A DNA stretch of 64,000 nucleotides from Euborellia annulipes (Eukaryota; Arthropoda; Insecta; Dermaptera; Anisolabididae). Below, piece after piece: positions 14,501-29,000 of the stretch. The first letter of the stretch is position 1, and every line of letters starts with the position of its first letter. Position numbers and translations under genes: made by a program. The stretch spans positions 186,001 to 250,000 of the forward strand of contig JAKCPI010007977.1 of assembly GCA_023213315.1 (NCBI GenBank). The letters run 5' to 3'. Under the pieces are notes generated by a model. It did not search any database, had not been told where the DNA came from, and saw only the letters and a program-made list of their open reading frames with translations.

Positions 14501-17014
14501 ATATTGACCCTCACTGTACAAACGACTCTATTCGTGATGGGAAATCCGTCCCAAAAATTGAATCCATTACATACAAATCAGTACATTTCTCTCTCATTCA
14601 TTATTGCCAAACTGACAAGATTTAGATACTCCGGTAACATTCAAGTGAGTTTATTGAGGTGGGAGGCATCACTGATAGAGTTGGATAATATTTTGCGTTG
14701 AGATAAATTTGAACATGAGTTGTCTTCAACTTAGGATTATAAGCTTAACTGTTTTATTAATTTTATTAGCCTACTTTCTCTAACCAATATATCGTCACTG
14801 TAGAAACAAAATTTTTTAATCGTTTTGGTTCATTGATCAAAAAATAATACAAATAAAATAAATTTTTAGTTTTTTTAAAGATGGCCGAACATGAGATTGG
14901 TTAAAAAAAAAAGGATATTAATAAGTATTAATTACCTAAGATGAGAGTGACATTTGCTCCATTAGAGAGAGACGTTTTGATATTTGACACAATTTCACAA
15001 TTAAAGATTCAACTCACTATTAAAATTACACTATTTTTAAAGAGCACAAACGACGGAAATTTTATTTATAAATACAAATGGCAAACACGATCCCGGCAAT
15101 TAAAAACTGAAGTGAAAGGGTGGTTGGATTAGTTGCATATGTTTGCCGCTAGAGCGCTAGCGTTGATTATTGTTGTGCTGGCTTATTCAAAATTCAAGTG
15201 TTAAAAAAAAAGTATATGGCTTAAATTTTTTATTTAAGGATATGCAACACAGAGCTTTTGAAAGGGTCAGAGGGCTTGTAGTAGTAATAAAAGCATATAT
15301 TTTTTGTGTTTATTAAAGCTTTTGTGATTTGAAATATTATTATTAGGAGAATTCTATAAGTCTATAATTAAAAATTCTCCTAATAATATATACTTTTTAA
15401 TTTTTTTTTTTTTTTAATTTAACAAGACTGTCAGTGTTTTTTTATTGGCGAGGCCAAACATACCATGGCCCCCGAGAATCGAACCCAGGATCTCGGCCTC
15501 TCCGGGGCACACAGTCACAGTCTTGTTAAATATATCTATGATTAGTTAAGTCCGAATCGAGGTATTTTGAATACTATAATCTTATTCAAATATATAGATC
15601 TCGAAAAAAATTTAACTACTTAGTAATTTTTATCGATTTCTCAAAATCAATGGGACTATGAGAGAGTGCTATTTAAACCACTGCTTTAGACGATAAAATG
15701 TATCGGAAAAAGGCACAGAGTAGCTGGAACGGCCGGTATAATTAATACAAATAAATCACAGTTTAATAGAAAATATAATTTATTTATTAAATTAAAAATA
15801 ATTATTTTCTATTTGTTTATTAAGAAAAATAAATATAAATTAATTATATACACTATGGGGTGAGGAGTGGGCAGAGGAGCTTGCCCCCTCCCTGATATAT
15901 TTAAATGAGACAACGCGAATACTGTTCAAAGCACCAATTGAAATATAATAAACATTCTTATATTCTATATTTATATTATTGATTATATACTAATATATTT
16001 ATAATTAATTAGTAAATTAGTAAAAGCTTTGGAGAGTAAAAATACTCACATTTTGAGGAGAAGTGATGAACAAACAACGGATACTGAGCTGAGAGCCATT
16101 GCAGCTGAGGCCATCCAGGGCTGAAAATAAAAAAATACTTAATGAATCAGAATTTATTAAGATTTTATGAGAAATTAATTTTTAAAGGATTAGTTATTTA
16201 TATAATATTGAATATTTTATTTTTAAAATAAAAATACCTCACAATAAAAAAGAAAAGATATATTTAGAAAGCAAATGAAATGACTTGAACTTGAACTCAT
16301 TTTCGGAATCTGAGTTCATTTAGATTCGGTTCCTATTTTTTTAAATTAATTGGTGGCAAATAAATTTCATCGTTTTAACACAAGAGGCGATTCGTCTACC
16401 TCTGTGCCAAGGCCCAGGTAATTCAATTAAAAAAATATCATTAAATTAGGGAAATAAATGTTATAAAAAGATGAAATTACCTCTAAGATTAATCCAAATG
16501 AACTGAAAAGGCCTGCTGCTAAAGGAATTCCGAGTATGTTGTAGACACTAGCAAATAAAAAATTCAGCCTAATTCGAAAAACAGTCTTTCGAGATAAATC
16601 CAAGCATCCAATAACATCAAGGAGATCATTCTGTTATAAAATAAAGTATATATATGAATATTTTTAAAATTATAGAAAATATTAGTGAACATAGGCAAAA
16701 TTATATCAGAAATATATTGCTTTTATTAGGTATAGGTTATAGTGAAATCAACTTGCCCTCATAAGCACGACGTCAGCTGCTTCCACTGCCACATCAGTGC
16801 CACTGGCTATCGCGATGCCCACATCAGATTGGGCAAGAGCAGGAGAATCGTTTACTCCATCACCGACCATCGCTACACGAAGACCTTGTTCTTGAAGTCG
16901 TTGAACTTTGGCAACTTTATGAGAAGGAAGCACTTCAGAAAAAACAGTGCTAATTCCAACCTAGAAATTAAGATATATAAGAGAAATCCTTAATAATATT
17001 TTTTATAAAATATA

Positions 17015-17062
<48 letters not shown>

Positions 17063-18133
17063 GCCGAATTAACGAAATTGCCTATTTCATGAAATCGACA
17101 AAATATTTCGTGAATTCGGCAAACCCTTTGTCGAGTTCACGAATTAGGCAATATTTTTTGTTAGTTTTGCCTATTTCACGAAAAAAGCAGCCATTGCTTT
17201 TTCATTTCTCGATTATATCTAGCACCTAAAAAAAACTAGTATAATGCAATATTGCTTGAGATTATTAGGATAATTAAAAAATTAATTTAAAATATTTTAT
17301 TTATCCAACTTTTGGTTTCGGAAAAGTCGTGGCTCATTTAAGGAGAGACGGATTATGGGGTAATAATGGTTTAAAATATTTTAAGTAATGGAGTACCTCC
17401 AAATTTAACATTCTTAAATCAAATATTACAACGATATAATATTTAAAACATCTTGTAGGGGCCCCGGTCTCGTTTGTTTCGGTCCTTTGCAGTAAGGTTC
17501 TCCCAGTGGCGTAACGAGGGGGGAGCAAGGGGGGTCATCATGCCCCGGGCGCTACTCCCAAAGGGGCGCCAAATGGTCCGCAAAACAAAAAATTGCTGGA
17601 TAATTTTTATTTTTATTACAATTGATTTCTGGAAAATATATTTTAAATTTAGTGCCAGTGTAATATAATAATTTTGTATAATTTACATATAATGTTATAT
17701 GGTTTTCGAATGGGGGGGGGGACGCTAAAAAGGTATTGTGCACCGGGCGCGAGTTAAGCTCGCTACGCCACTGGGTTCTCCTTAGAAAGAAAAAATTTAA
17801 AACAACTTTAGGGAACTCACAACTCGATCCCAAAAGCTAATAGAACCCAAGCTGTGAGTTCCTTAAAGTTGATTAATTTTTTTTTTTTTTTTTTTTTTTT
17901 CTAAGAAGAACCTTACTGCAAAGGACCGAAACAGACTAGATTAAATATTATATCGTTTTAATATTTGATTTAGGAATATGGTGGAGCTACTTGAGCTCCA
18001 CCTTTAAAGTGGTCTATATTCGGCCATTTCCCTCATTTTTCGGTCTCTCAACTATTGTTCAATGCGTGTGCGAAAAATAGTTGCAAAAATAAACGCACAG
18101 TTCTTGAAAATGACTATATATATATGTTATCTT

Positions 18134-18169
<36 letters not shown>

Positions 18170-21100
18170 CTGAAAGGTTTCCGCGACTGGATGTATGCGA
18201 AGATAAGTTTTCTCGGGTTGAGTCGCGTGTGATGTTGAGACTCAACCCGAGAAAACTATCTTCGCATATATATATATATATGCTGCGCATGAATAATAAG
18301 ACATGAATTAAAACCTGTTTTGCTATGGAACCAGCTGTTTTTTGATTATCTCCTGTGAGTAAAATCACTTTAAGACCCATTTGTTTAAGAGCATAGACAG
18401 CTAAATGCGCTTCAGGTTTCACAACATCAGCCACTGCAAGTACAGCTGCTAATCGACCTAAAAAGTTACATCAAAATTAATTGAAGTGTATTTTAAAAAA
18501 TATATTGTAATAAAAATGGTTGAAAAAATTAAATAGAGGTGAAAGATTTTCTGAATATTCGAAAATGGAGAAGTGACGGAAAATTTCGATGTGTCTATGT
18601 TAGCACCTCTGGGGGCGAATAGACGAGAAGAGGTCATCAGTACCGTCGATTGAGCAGAGGACAGCTGTTCGCCCTTGCTCTTCTAAAGTGGACATCAATT
18701 CGTGAACATGAATGTCTACTTGGACTGCATTTCGATTCATCCATTCTCGATTTCCAATCGCTACTACGTGATTATTTAAAGAGAGATTTTCAGAATTTTC
18801 TTTCTAAAAAGAAAAACAAACAATTATTCTTAAAAATTTCTAAGTAATAATTCATATTCTAACTTACCGATGTGTCTGTTTTCACCGGGCATAATTCAAC
18901 GTTTACATTATTTACAATAAATGCCCCGCTGCTTCCATTTCTACAAGATTAAAAATAATAGTTGATATATAGAAACCTTCCTGGTTGTGTCAATGAATAT
19001 TCATTATAAATACCTGGTAGAAGTAATAAAATCTTTAATGAAAGGTGATTTGTCTGCTTCTTCCAAAAAAGATTCAATTTTTGAGACGTCACTTTTAACT
19101 CCACATCCAGGAACAGCCTCAAAATTAAAACAATGTCCCGTTAGCTCCGATTCAAGAGTTGATTTAACAAAACGAACAATAGCTAAAAAAATTCAAATAA
19201 TAGTAATTATCAAAAGCTGTTTTAAGTCCAAGAAAGAAGTAAGCTAAAATTTATAATTTTAAGTATAAAATATATTACAATATCCAATTTGAGCGGATAG
19301 AATATAACCAACCTGAGGCAATAGGATGTTCACTCGAAGCCTCCACAGTTCCAATTAGACAAAGTAATTTGCTAAACGAGAATTTAGTTGTATCAAGTAA
19401 TAAATAAATATTTGTAACGGACGGTAAACCATGTGTAAGCGTTCCAGTTTTATCAAATACGACGCAACCCACCTAAGGAAAAACAAAATTAATTAAAAAT
19501 TAATAGAGAATTAGCGTTTCAAATAAAGTAAAGAATATTATAAAATATATGCTAAATAATACGTGTACAATTTAATGAATATAAAAATAAATTTCTAAAC
19601 TTAGATTTTTTTTTAAGTACGAGATAAAAGAAATTATTAGAGGAGGTGGTGCAAATGTGGAAACCCTGTTTTATTTTTTGTTATAACTAGTTTGTTTACC
19701 AATGGAACTAGGACTAATATCTAAAATATGTTATAAACAACAACCGCTTTTAGTTTTATGCGAAACAATACGTTTACATTGTAATAATAATGGTTAATTA
19801 AAAATTTACTCTTTGGTCTGATTTTCAAAATGTGCTGGTAATGTGGAAACATTGTTTATCTGGTTAAAAACACTACCTAAAAAATTAAAAATCAGAACAT
19901 GTATTTATTATACTTTGCAAAAAAAACATCAAGGCTTAACAATTGAATGTTTTCAATAAAATGTTCACTTGCAAAGTCACAAACGTAATGCTCATTATCA
20001 CACCCAGCGCACAAAGCAATCATTTAAGCCAAAGTTTCCCTGGAACATCATTTGAAAAATGATATTTCACCTACAGGTATCTCCATAACCGATTTCCCGT
20101 TTCCACATTACCCCCGGAGTTGCGCTTCCACATTACCAGCATCGCCATATTGAATTTCATGGTTAAAACTACTCTTCATTTTGGAGCTAGGAATTTACTT
20201 GATTGCGCCAGATTGCAGCGTATTTTTTGCTTAACAAAAACTGCCTAAGCTCTAAGAAATATGGGGGTAGAATAAGTGATTAAATATTTTTTTAAGGAAG
20301 AACTTGCTTTATGGGCGTTTTCGAGAGTTTCAGCTCCTTTGATGAGAATTCCATTAAGAGCTCCGACGCCTGTGCCCACCATAACAGCTGTTGGAGTAGC
20401 AAGACCAAGAGCACAAGGACAAGCTATAGCTAGGACACTAAGAGCACATCGGAATCCATATTGAAAGATGATCTCATCTCGATTGAATTCTGCACGTTCA
20501 GCATCCTAGAAAGATAAAATGAAATTAGAGAAAAAATAATATAATTCTGATTTTATTTAATTGAGTAAACATTTTGAAAATTTTTATTAATTTGCTTTGA
20601 TGATTGTGTCTAACTTCATGGGAATGAGTGTAGATGGCGCTGAAGTTTGTGTCTGATTTTAAAGGGGTGACTGTAGATGACGCTGACGTCGTTGTATATA
20701 AAATGCACGTAACTGTTCCCTAGAGGTTAGTTCACTTGAGTCCACATTACATGAAAACGACTGCAGAATAAGCAGTCGAAACGTTGTACAGGATTTATAT
20801 TTTTAATAAATAATTACTACAAAATGTGGTCTATAATTAAAAACTCCCATAATAATAATTTTGAAAATTAATATAAATTTTTTGAAATGCAATGTGAGAT
20901 TTATTAAAAAAAAAATATACGTTTTCCTATGAGAAAAATGCATGGTGGATCAGGAGCGCAGGTACAGCCTTAATGAAAAGTTCGTTTGGACGGTTTCGGC
21001 TCGTATTTTAGCCTACTTCAGCATCTCTATTGCATTAATAAACATTAAATTTATATTTAGATGCTTTGTCAAGTTGACTTATATTTTCACCTAAAAATAT

Positions 21101-24100
21101 CTTTATTTTTATTAAGGTTGTTCTGCTCCTGGTTTCTGCATTTACATGTAATAACAGAATAAAGAAAAAGAGCTGGCAGTCAAGGGATTTTGATAATATC
21201 TTATAAAATTATATTAATTGAAATTTACCGAAACATGGAGGAGGTCGATATTAATGTAGCCAACAATAACCCATCCTAGAAGAGTGAGGGTAGAGACGAT
21301 AATAACGAGAGGCACAAAATAGCCAGCAACTCGATCTGCCAGCTGCTGTATGGGAGCTTTAGAGGTTTGGGCGTCTTCGACAAGACGAACGATCTGAGCC
21401 AAAGTAGTCGCTTCGCCTGTGTGAGTGGCTTGTACGAAAAGAAGACCATGCTGATTGATCGATCCTCCAATAACAAGAGATCCTATAATAAAAAAAAAAT
21501 GTTTACTTTCTTGTTTAATATTATCAATATATTTCTTATTATTAGAGTGAGGTGGATAGCTGAGTAGATCTTGCAGTGGGGAAGACGGAAAACAGCGATT
21601 GCAGCTATGTTTATTTCGTTTATTAGTCACTTCAAGCCGACGTTTCGGTCAGATATACGACCATCCTCAGGGCTTAAGTGTGTCAACAAAATTTCTCAAA
21701 AAGTAGAATGGCACAAGTGACAGGTGTCACATCATAAGAAAAATAAAATATTTTTATTTTCATCTAAAAAGTCTTCCTTTAGTTTTATAGATAGGTGCTT
21801 CTTAAAGTAGTGGGTCACGGCCCCCTAGAGGGCCAAGGATTACCCGCAGGGGGGGCCGCGAAGAGTCGCAAATGTAACAAATAAATTATTATTGTTAACC
21901 AAGTTTATATGCTTGGATTATAATTATAAAACTTCGATAATGTAAAATAAAAAAATTGAGATTATGTTATTTGATTTGGGCACATATGTATTTAGCCATG
22001 GTAGTGGATTAATCAAAACATAATAACTGTGTTTATTTTTTTCATGCTTTTACTGTTAGTTAGTAGTAAGTAAATGCAAGCATTGACTAGTAAGAGTAGG
22101 CATATACAAAAATCAAAAAAAAAAAATAGGGGGGCCGTGAGATATTGACATAGATTCTATGGGGGCCGCGACTTTAAAAAGTTTAAGAAACATGATGATT
22201 AAGTTTTTTTTTAAAATCTATGTAATCATATTTATAAACATAACTTTATATCACTCATTTGGAAGAAGGTAAACAATTATAAACAAAAAGGATAGAGACA
22301 ACAAATTGTATAGCATCACAAGATTTCTTGTATAAGAATTAAATGCAAGTCTCATGTTACCTTATTATCTAGAGATATTCAAAATTGTTTCATTTGAGAA
22401 TTTTCAAAAAAACCAAATCAATAATTGCCACAACAATAATAGATACATTTGAAAATGTCTCACCTATTTTTTTCACTACTGGCATTGATTCCCCAGTAAT
22501 GAGAGATTCATCACAAGCTGACCGACCGAAAATAACGCGTCCATCAACAGGAATTTTGCCGCCGGGTATAACCTGAATGTAAAAAATAATTGTTTAAACA
22601 TAAATCGAGAAATATTTTAATATGATGATTAATTTAGCACCTTGAGAAGATCACCTCGTTGTACCATATCTGCTTCTATTTGCTTTTCGGATAAAATTTG
22701 TTGATCATCACCAAGTTTCACAAGAGTCGCTTCTGTAGGCTTAAGAGATAATAATTTGGAAAGTGCTTCAGAAGTTTTACCCTTAAAAAAAAATTAATTA
22801 TGAAGTAAATTCTTTAGACGAAATAACAATTTAAATAAATAATGAAACCAAAATGTACCTTAGCTATATGTTCAAGCCATCGTCCGAGAGAAATAAAAAC
22901 AAGAAGCATAGGAGGCGTATCAAAAAATGTTTGTGGGCTTGTCGATTGTCTAAGCGCCATTGCTGCTGTAAGAACAGCTACTGAATATACATATGAAATT
23001 GTAGTAGTCATTGCAACAAGAAGATCCATGTTGGTTGTACGATGTCGTAAAGCAGCTATTGAAGCTGAATAAAAGTGCCAGCCTCCTAAAACCTAAAATA
23101 AACAACAATTAAATAAAAATACATTTATAAGGAAGGTAGATATGCAGCCAGGCGAATAAAAAATTATTTAAATTCTTTTTGTCGACGTTTCGGAAGACAA
23201 ACGCGTCCTTCTTCGGGACCTGTAGTCAACAAACATTTATTGAATTAAAAATGCTTTACAACAAAAGATTTGTATAACATTTTTTCTATTATGGCTTAAA
23301 TTTTTATCCAAACATCAGTCATCGCCTTAAAAACATTCTAGAAACTGATACAATTAAAATTGTACAATTAAAAAATTATATAATCAAAAAGACCCAATTC
23401 CTTTGAATGAGTGATCAGGCATTGTATATAAAATAAACTGCAATGATATACAGAATTGTCAATCTTGTTACATTGGCACCACAAAACGAAAATTAAATAC
23501 AAGAATATCAGAGCACCGCTTATCAGTGCGAAACAAAAAAAAAACAAAAGCTTTGGCCGCCCATGCGTTACAAAACTCACACAGATTCGATTTTGGAAAA
23601 TAATGTATCAGGATGAAAATCGGTTTAGAGGAGAATTCGTCGGAATGTTAACTATTAAAAAATATAGCCAAACAGCTTGAAAATTTATTTATTTATTTTA
23701 TTTATTCAAACATGTACATAGGGCAGGTTGCCCCTCATAGTGTACACAGTAAAATTTAATAGATTTTTTTAAAATTTAATATTTTCAATTCTAGTATTTT
23801 TTTATAATTTGTCTATTTCGAATTCAATTTATTTAATCCGATTGGAATTTCTACATTGATATATTCACTTTTTAATATAAATGTCTTAAATGGAAAAAAC
23901 AACGCACCGAGAGCTTTTCTCGTACACAAAAATATGCTCTTATAATATTGTATAAATATTCTATATATAACACGACAACATCTAATGTGTATTGCTTAAC
24001 AACCTTTGGTAAGAAATAATGTTTGGAAAAAGTGTTATAAAAAATCTTTTGTTGTAAAGCATTTTTAATTCAATAAATGTTTGTTGAATGTAGGTCCGAC

Positions 24101-26016
24101 GCGATTGCGTCCGAAAATTCGACCAAAAGAATTTAAATAATTTTTTTATCCGCCTGGCTGCACATCTACCTTCTTTACAATTAATATATAACAGCCATTT
24201 TACTCTTTTATTTATAAAACATATTCAAGATAAACCAAATTAGAGATTTCAAAGAAAATAATTCTTTCCAAGGTTGGTCTTTAGAAATTTTTTGTTATAT
24301 AGCAGTGATTCCTAAACGTTTTTGGTTCCCGGCTTTGTATTTTAATATTGATTTTTCTTCTGTTGAGATTAAACAACCTCTAAAAATTGCATGCAATTTT
24401 ATTTTTTACAGATTTAGAATAAAATTTTTAAGTTAAGGACTTTAATATATCATGCACAACCAATAAAATAAAACTCTCTGTGATATTATTCGTTTAATCA
24501 AACCTAACCAATATTATTACCCGTTCATTTATTTATTAAAAAGGTAAAAAAATATACCTGCACTGGAGTAGCTAGTAAAAACATAAGGAGATTTTCCATT
24601 GAAAGCCCTGGCATTACACAACACATTGAATGATGGAAATCTTCATCTTGTGACATTCTGATCATGAAATATGCCATGATGATCATACAAGGGCCGCCAA
24701 ATGCAAGAGAGATTAAAAATGTGTTCCTCCATTTGCGTATTTCTTCACTAAAAATAAATCAATAAATGAATATTCTTTATTTTGTTTATAGTTAATATCA
24801 GTGGCGGTCCCAGGATTTGGCCAAGGGGGGCAGAAATATTTACATTTATATTTGAATGGTTACATAATAATACAAAATAAAAATATAATTAAAGAAAAAA
24901 GTTGTGAAAAAATAAATCCTTAATTTCCAAAAAAAGAATTCCTAAATGTCCTCTTTCTTCTATCCATGCTAAATTCATTTCAAATAATTAATTTGAAAGT
25001 GTAAACACACCTGTGATCAAGATAACTACGATTGTCTCGATCCTTGGAACTTGCCAACTGAGCTTTGAAGCCAAGATTGTTGATTGCCTGGCAGATATCG
25101 CGAGGACCGGTGACTTCCAAATCGTAAGTAAATCGGCCTCGTTGTGTTGTAAGCGCAACTGTTGCTGCTGCCACGCCATCAAGTTTCAGGGTACTTTGTT
25201 CAATTTTGGCTACACAGGATGAGCAGGTCATTCCTCCTATCTAACAAATAGAGTCTTAATAGACAATATTGATATGCTATATGTATATTAAAGGGAATTG
25301 GAGATATAACCAGTGAACTTTTTATTCAACATTAACAATATATCCCCTCGCACAGTTAATAATATACAAAAAGTCATCCTGGAATCCCATCAGGAATGGT
25401 GATTCACAGAACTTTTTTGGTTAATTTAGAAGCTACAATATGAACCACATCTAGCACGCTAATTTTTAGGCAAGGATGCAAGGAGAAAAAACAAACAAAA
25501 ATTATTTTAATTTTCCAAATGAGTTTTAATCCCGATTTTTAAAGGAACAAATGCTCTTCTTTTTCAGAATAAACTGAAAAAATCATAATGTGTAACAATA
25601 GTATTTAACAGTATTTGACCTCAGTTACTCTAAAGAACATTCTTATACAATTTAATTTTATTCTTTTTTCATAATTTCAATTATTATATTAGTATTAAAA
25701 TAAAATAAAAATAATTTAAATATATATCAAGATTAAAAAAAACTCATTTGGAAAAATAAAAAAAAATTTATTTTTCCCTGCTCCATCCTTGCCGAAAAAT
25801 TCCTAGAGGTGGTTCATATTATACTCAGTAATACTTATTAAATTTAATTAAGATTGATCCATTCATTTAGACTCCAGATCTCATATTAACTCTGGATAGA
25901 CAATATAAAAAGAGAAATCAGCATTACATATTAAAATTTCAGATTTGAAGTATCAACCATCATCATTTTAATTTTGGTGGTGGATAATGCCCATATATAT
26001 AAAAAATACTGTTACC

Positions 26017-26047
<31 letters not shown>

Positions 26048-29000
26048 GGTTATTAGTGGCATGTGAGGATTAAGGAAGGCAGCGCATTATATATATAAAA
26101 TGATGTGTTAAGCAACTCGAAATAAATTGATAAAACGATATTGTTGAGGGTGGATAAAAAGGACGTTGGTTATTTCTCCACTTCTCCATAATATTATCAT
26201 ACAGGATAAAATAATAAAAGTTATATAAACTTTACATTACCTTTATAAGGCCAATAGTAAAGATAGGAGCAATATTAAAGCAACTGCATGCGTTTTTTCT
26301 TTTAATTATTTCAGTAAAAAAGTTGGAAAACTTTATTGCAATTCTCTTCTAAACCACAAAAATTTCCTTTCATATTATTAATAAAAAAAAAAAATGAAAT
26401 AATCATTGCTTTAATATTGTATTCGGGAATCAAGTGTTTTGTTTTTACGAATAATAGTAAAATAAAAATATCACGTATTGGGTTGTTCAGAAAGTCATTT
26501 TGTTTTTCCAATAAAGGACTTAATTGTATTTTTTCAAAGCTAACTTCACACTTAATCCGCATAATTTTTTTTTCCTTGCTTGAACAGCATTTTTACCTTT
26601 TCTATAGTAAAAATGTAAAAAAATGCAAAATGCTGCTTTTTACTTTCCTTATTTGAAAAGGCACCAACAAAAAACCACTGAGAAGAATCAATCGAACTTT
26701 TTCATAAGAAAGACTTGTTATATCACCTATCAAAATATATATATTGATTATTCGGCTTAAGTGTGAACTTAGATGTGAAAAAATACAATTAAGTCCTTTG
26801 TTGGGAAAAACGAAATTACTTTCTGAACAACCCAATAAAATACTCCGAAATTATTGACGATTTTTTTAAAACATGTTTAAATGAGATATGCTTACTATAA
26901 GTTCTACGGTAGTCATTCCGGTTCCTGGTTCATTTATCACAGCAGCAGGAAATCCAAGATCAGTTATTGAATCAGCTATTTGGATAGGTTTTATATGCTC
27001 TGGATTATATTTTATTTCTGCTTTTGCAGCAAGTAAAGCAACTAAGACACTATCTACACCTGAAATTAAAACAATACATTTGTTTTGAAATAAATAAAGT
27101 GTATAAATTAAAGAGAAGCAAGCAAACCATTCATAGTATCTTCATCCTGTAGTATATTAAAGATATATATATATATTACATACCATAAATCTTTTTGCAA
27201 TGTTTTTCAATTGCTGCTACGCAACTAGCACATGTGAGTCCTTTAACATGTAAATAACATTTTTGTAGATTTGTTTTTTCATTTATATTTGATTTACTAT
27301 TGTTTTTATTTTTATTTGTAGGTGTTAATCCATTACAGGTGGGAGAGGTATTTGAAACTTCGCCGTCTTCGGTGATATGCGAAGCGTCGAAACCGGCATT
27401 TTCAATGGCTTCACGAATTTCTTCGGCACTAATCTTTTTGGATATATGTTCAACTCTAGCACAGCCAGAAGCGAGGTCAACATTAACATTGGAAACTCCC
27501 GGATAGGAACTAAGGGCTGACTCAATACTTTTGACGCATGATTGACATGTCATTCCCTGTTGAAAAAAATAATATTATTTCAAAATCTTTCTTAACCGTT
27601 TATAATTTTTAACTTATTTATTAAATCTATGAATAATTAAATTTAAGAAGTAATTATCTAAGAGATTCTCTCTTTGAATGGAGTCATATTCAGTTTATAT
27701 TAAATGTACAGAAAGTATAAAACAAACAAATTAAAGAAAAAAAATAATTTTCAATTAAATAATTTATAAAATAGAAATATTTGATATATGTATATATATA
27801 TATATATACAGTATATAGTCTTAAAAGTTCTATGACTTTTTTATTTACATTTTCATATTATTTGCATATAACTGTTGTTACAATGGAATGTAAAGTCTTC
27901 CTCATTCTAAGTGTTTAGTGACTTAATTGAAAGAAAATAAAAATCCAACAAAAGTTATATCTTAGAGTATAATAATTCTTCCTCTTGGGGCCTATATCAA
28001 GACAGGGGATTTTGCCAGGTCTCTTCTGTGAAAAATATTGGAGAATATTTGAAAATTTCGAAAAATTGTTTTCCCATAGGACAACACTAAAATATACATT
28101 CTCTATTCATGTGTCGAATAAGTTAGAAATTTAAATTAAAATAAATAAACAAAAGAAAAAGAAGGGAATTAGTAGTGCCAGCGATTAAGAGAGAATACAG
28201 AAGAAAATAAATAATAAATTCATGTAGAATAAGATTAAAATATAATGCCAATTGATTAAAGGGACGTTATATTTTTTAAGGTAGTTTAATTTTTTTTTTA
28301 AAGCTTGATAATAATACAGTTTTAAAAAACATTTCTTAACTTAGGTCTATATATGATATATAATGTATTTTAATAAATATTAGTATTTTATAAATTAATT
28401 CTTTATATAAAAACTTGTTAATTATATTGTCTTATTCGAAAAAAATAACAAATGGAAATGTTTTCTCACTTTAACATTAAAAAGACTGGTGATTTGATTC
28501 TGAGGTATCGGCTCTTCATCAGGGTCGAGGGTGGCTTCGAATCCCAGATCATCAATGGCAGTTCGGACAATTTCAGGTGTTATAAGGCTAGGGATGATTT
28601 GGACAGAAGCGGCCATTCCAGCAAGATCGACCTGTAAATGATATGCATTAGATTTCCGATCAATTCAATCAAAAGATCTTAACTGGCAAAAATTAAGTTA
28701 ATCTATTATAATAAAGCACTCTGACTTCTGAGTGGGAGGTCTTTTCGTTCAATATACAAAGAGTGAATTCATTAAGAAAGAAAGACGCTTTGAAATTGCA
28801 AACAATAAAATGCTCAAATTTCAAAGTGTTTATTCTTTTTGATAATTTAAATAGAAAAAATGATGAAAGAATTCTTGAAAGATCTATATTTGATTTTATA
28901 TTGAAATAAAAAACAAAAATGATTTCATATACTATGACGTTCAAAATAATTTAGATTATAGACTTTCCCCCTGTTTTCAGGATGAAGGTTTATAGAGAAT

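Noticed and set aside
20757..20800. Second complete hammerhead
   Set aside because: Hairpin and GAAAC are present but the CTGATGA strand and stem I are not convincing.
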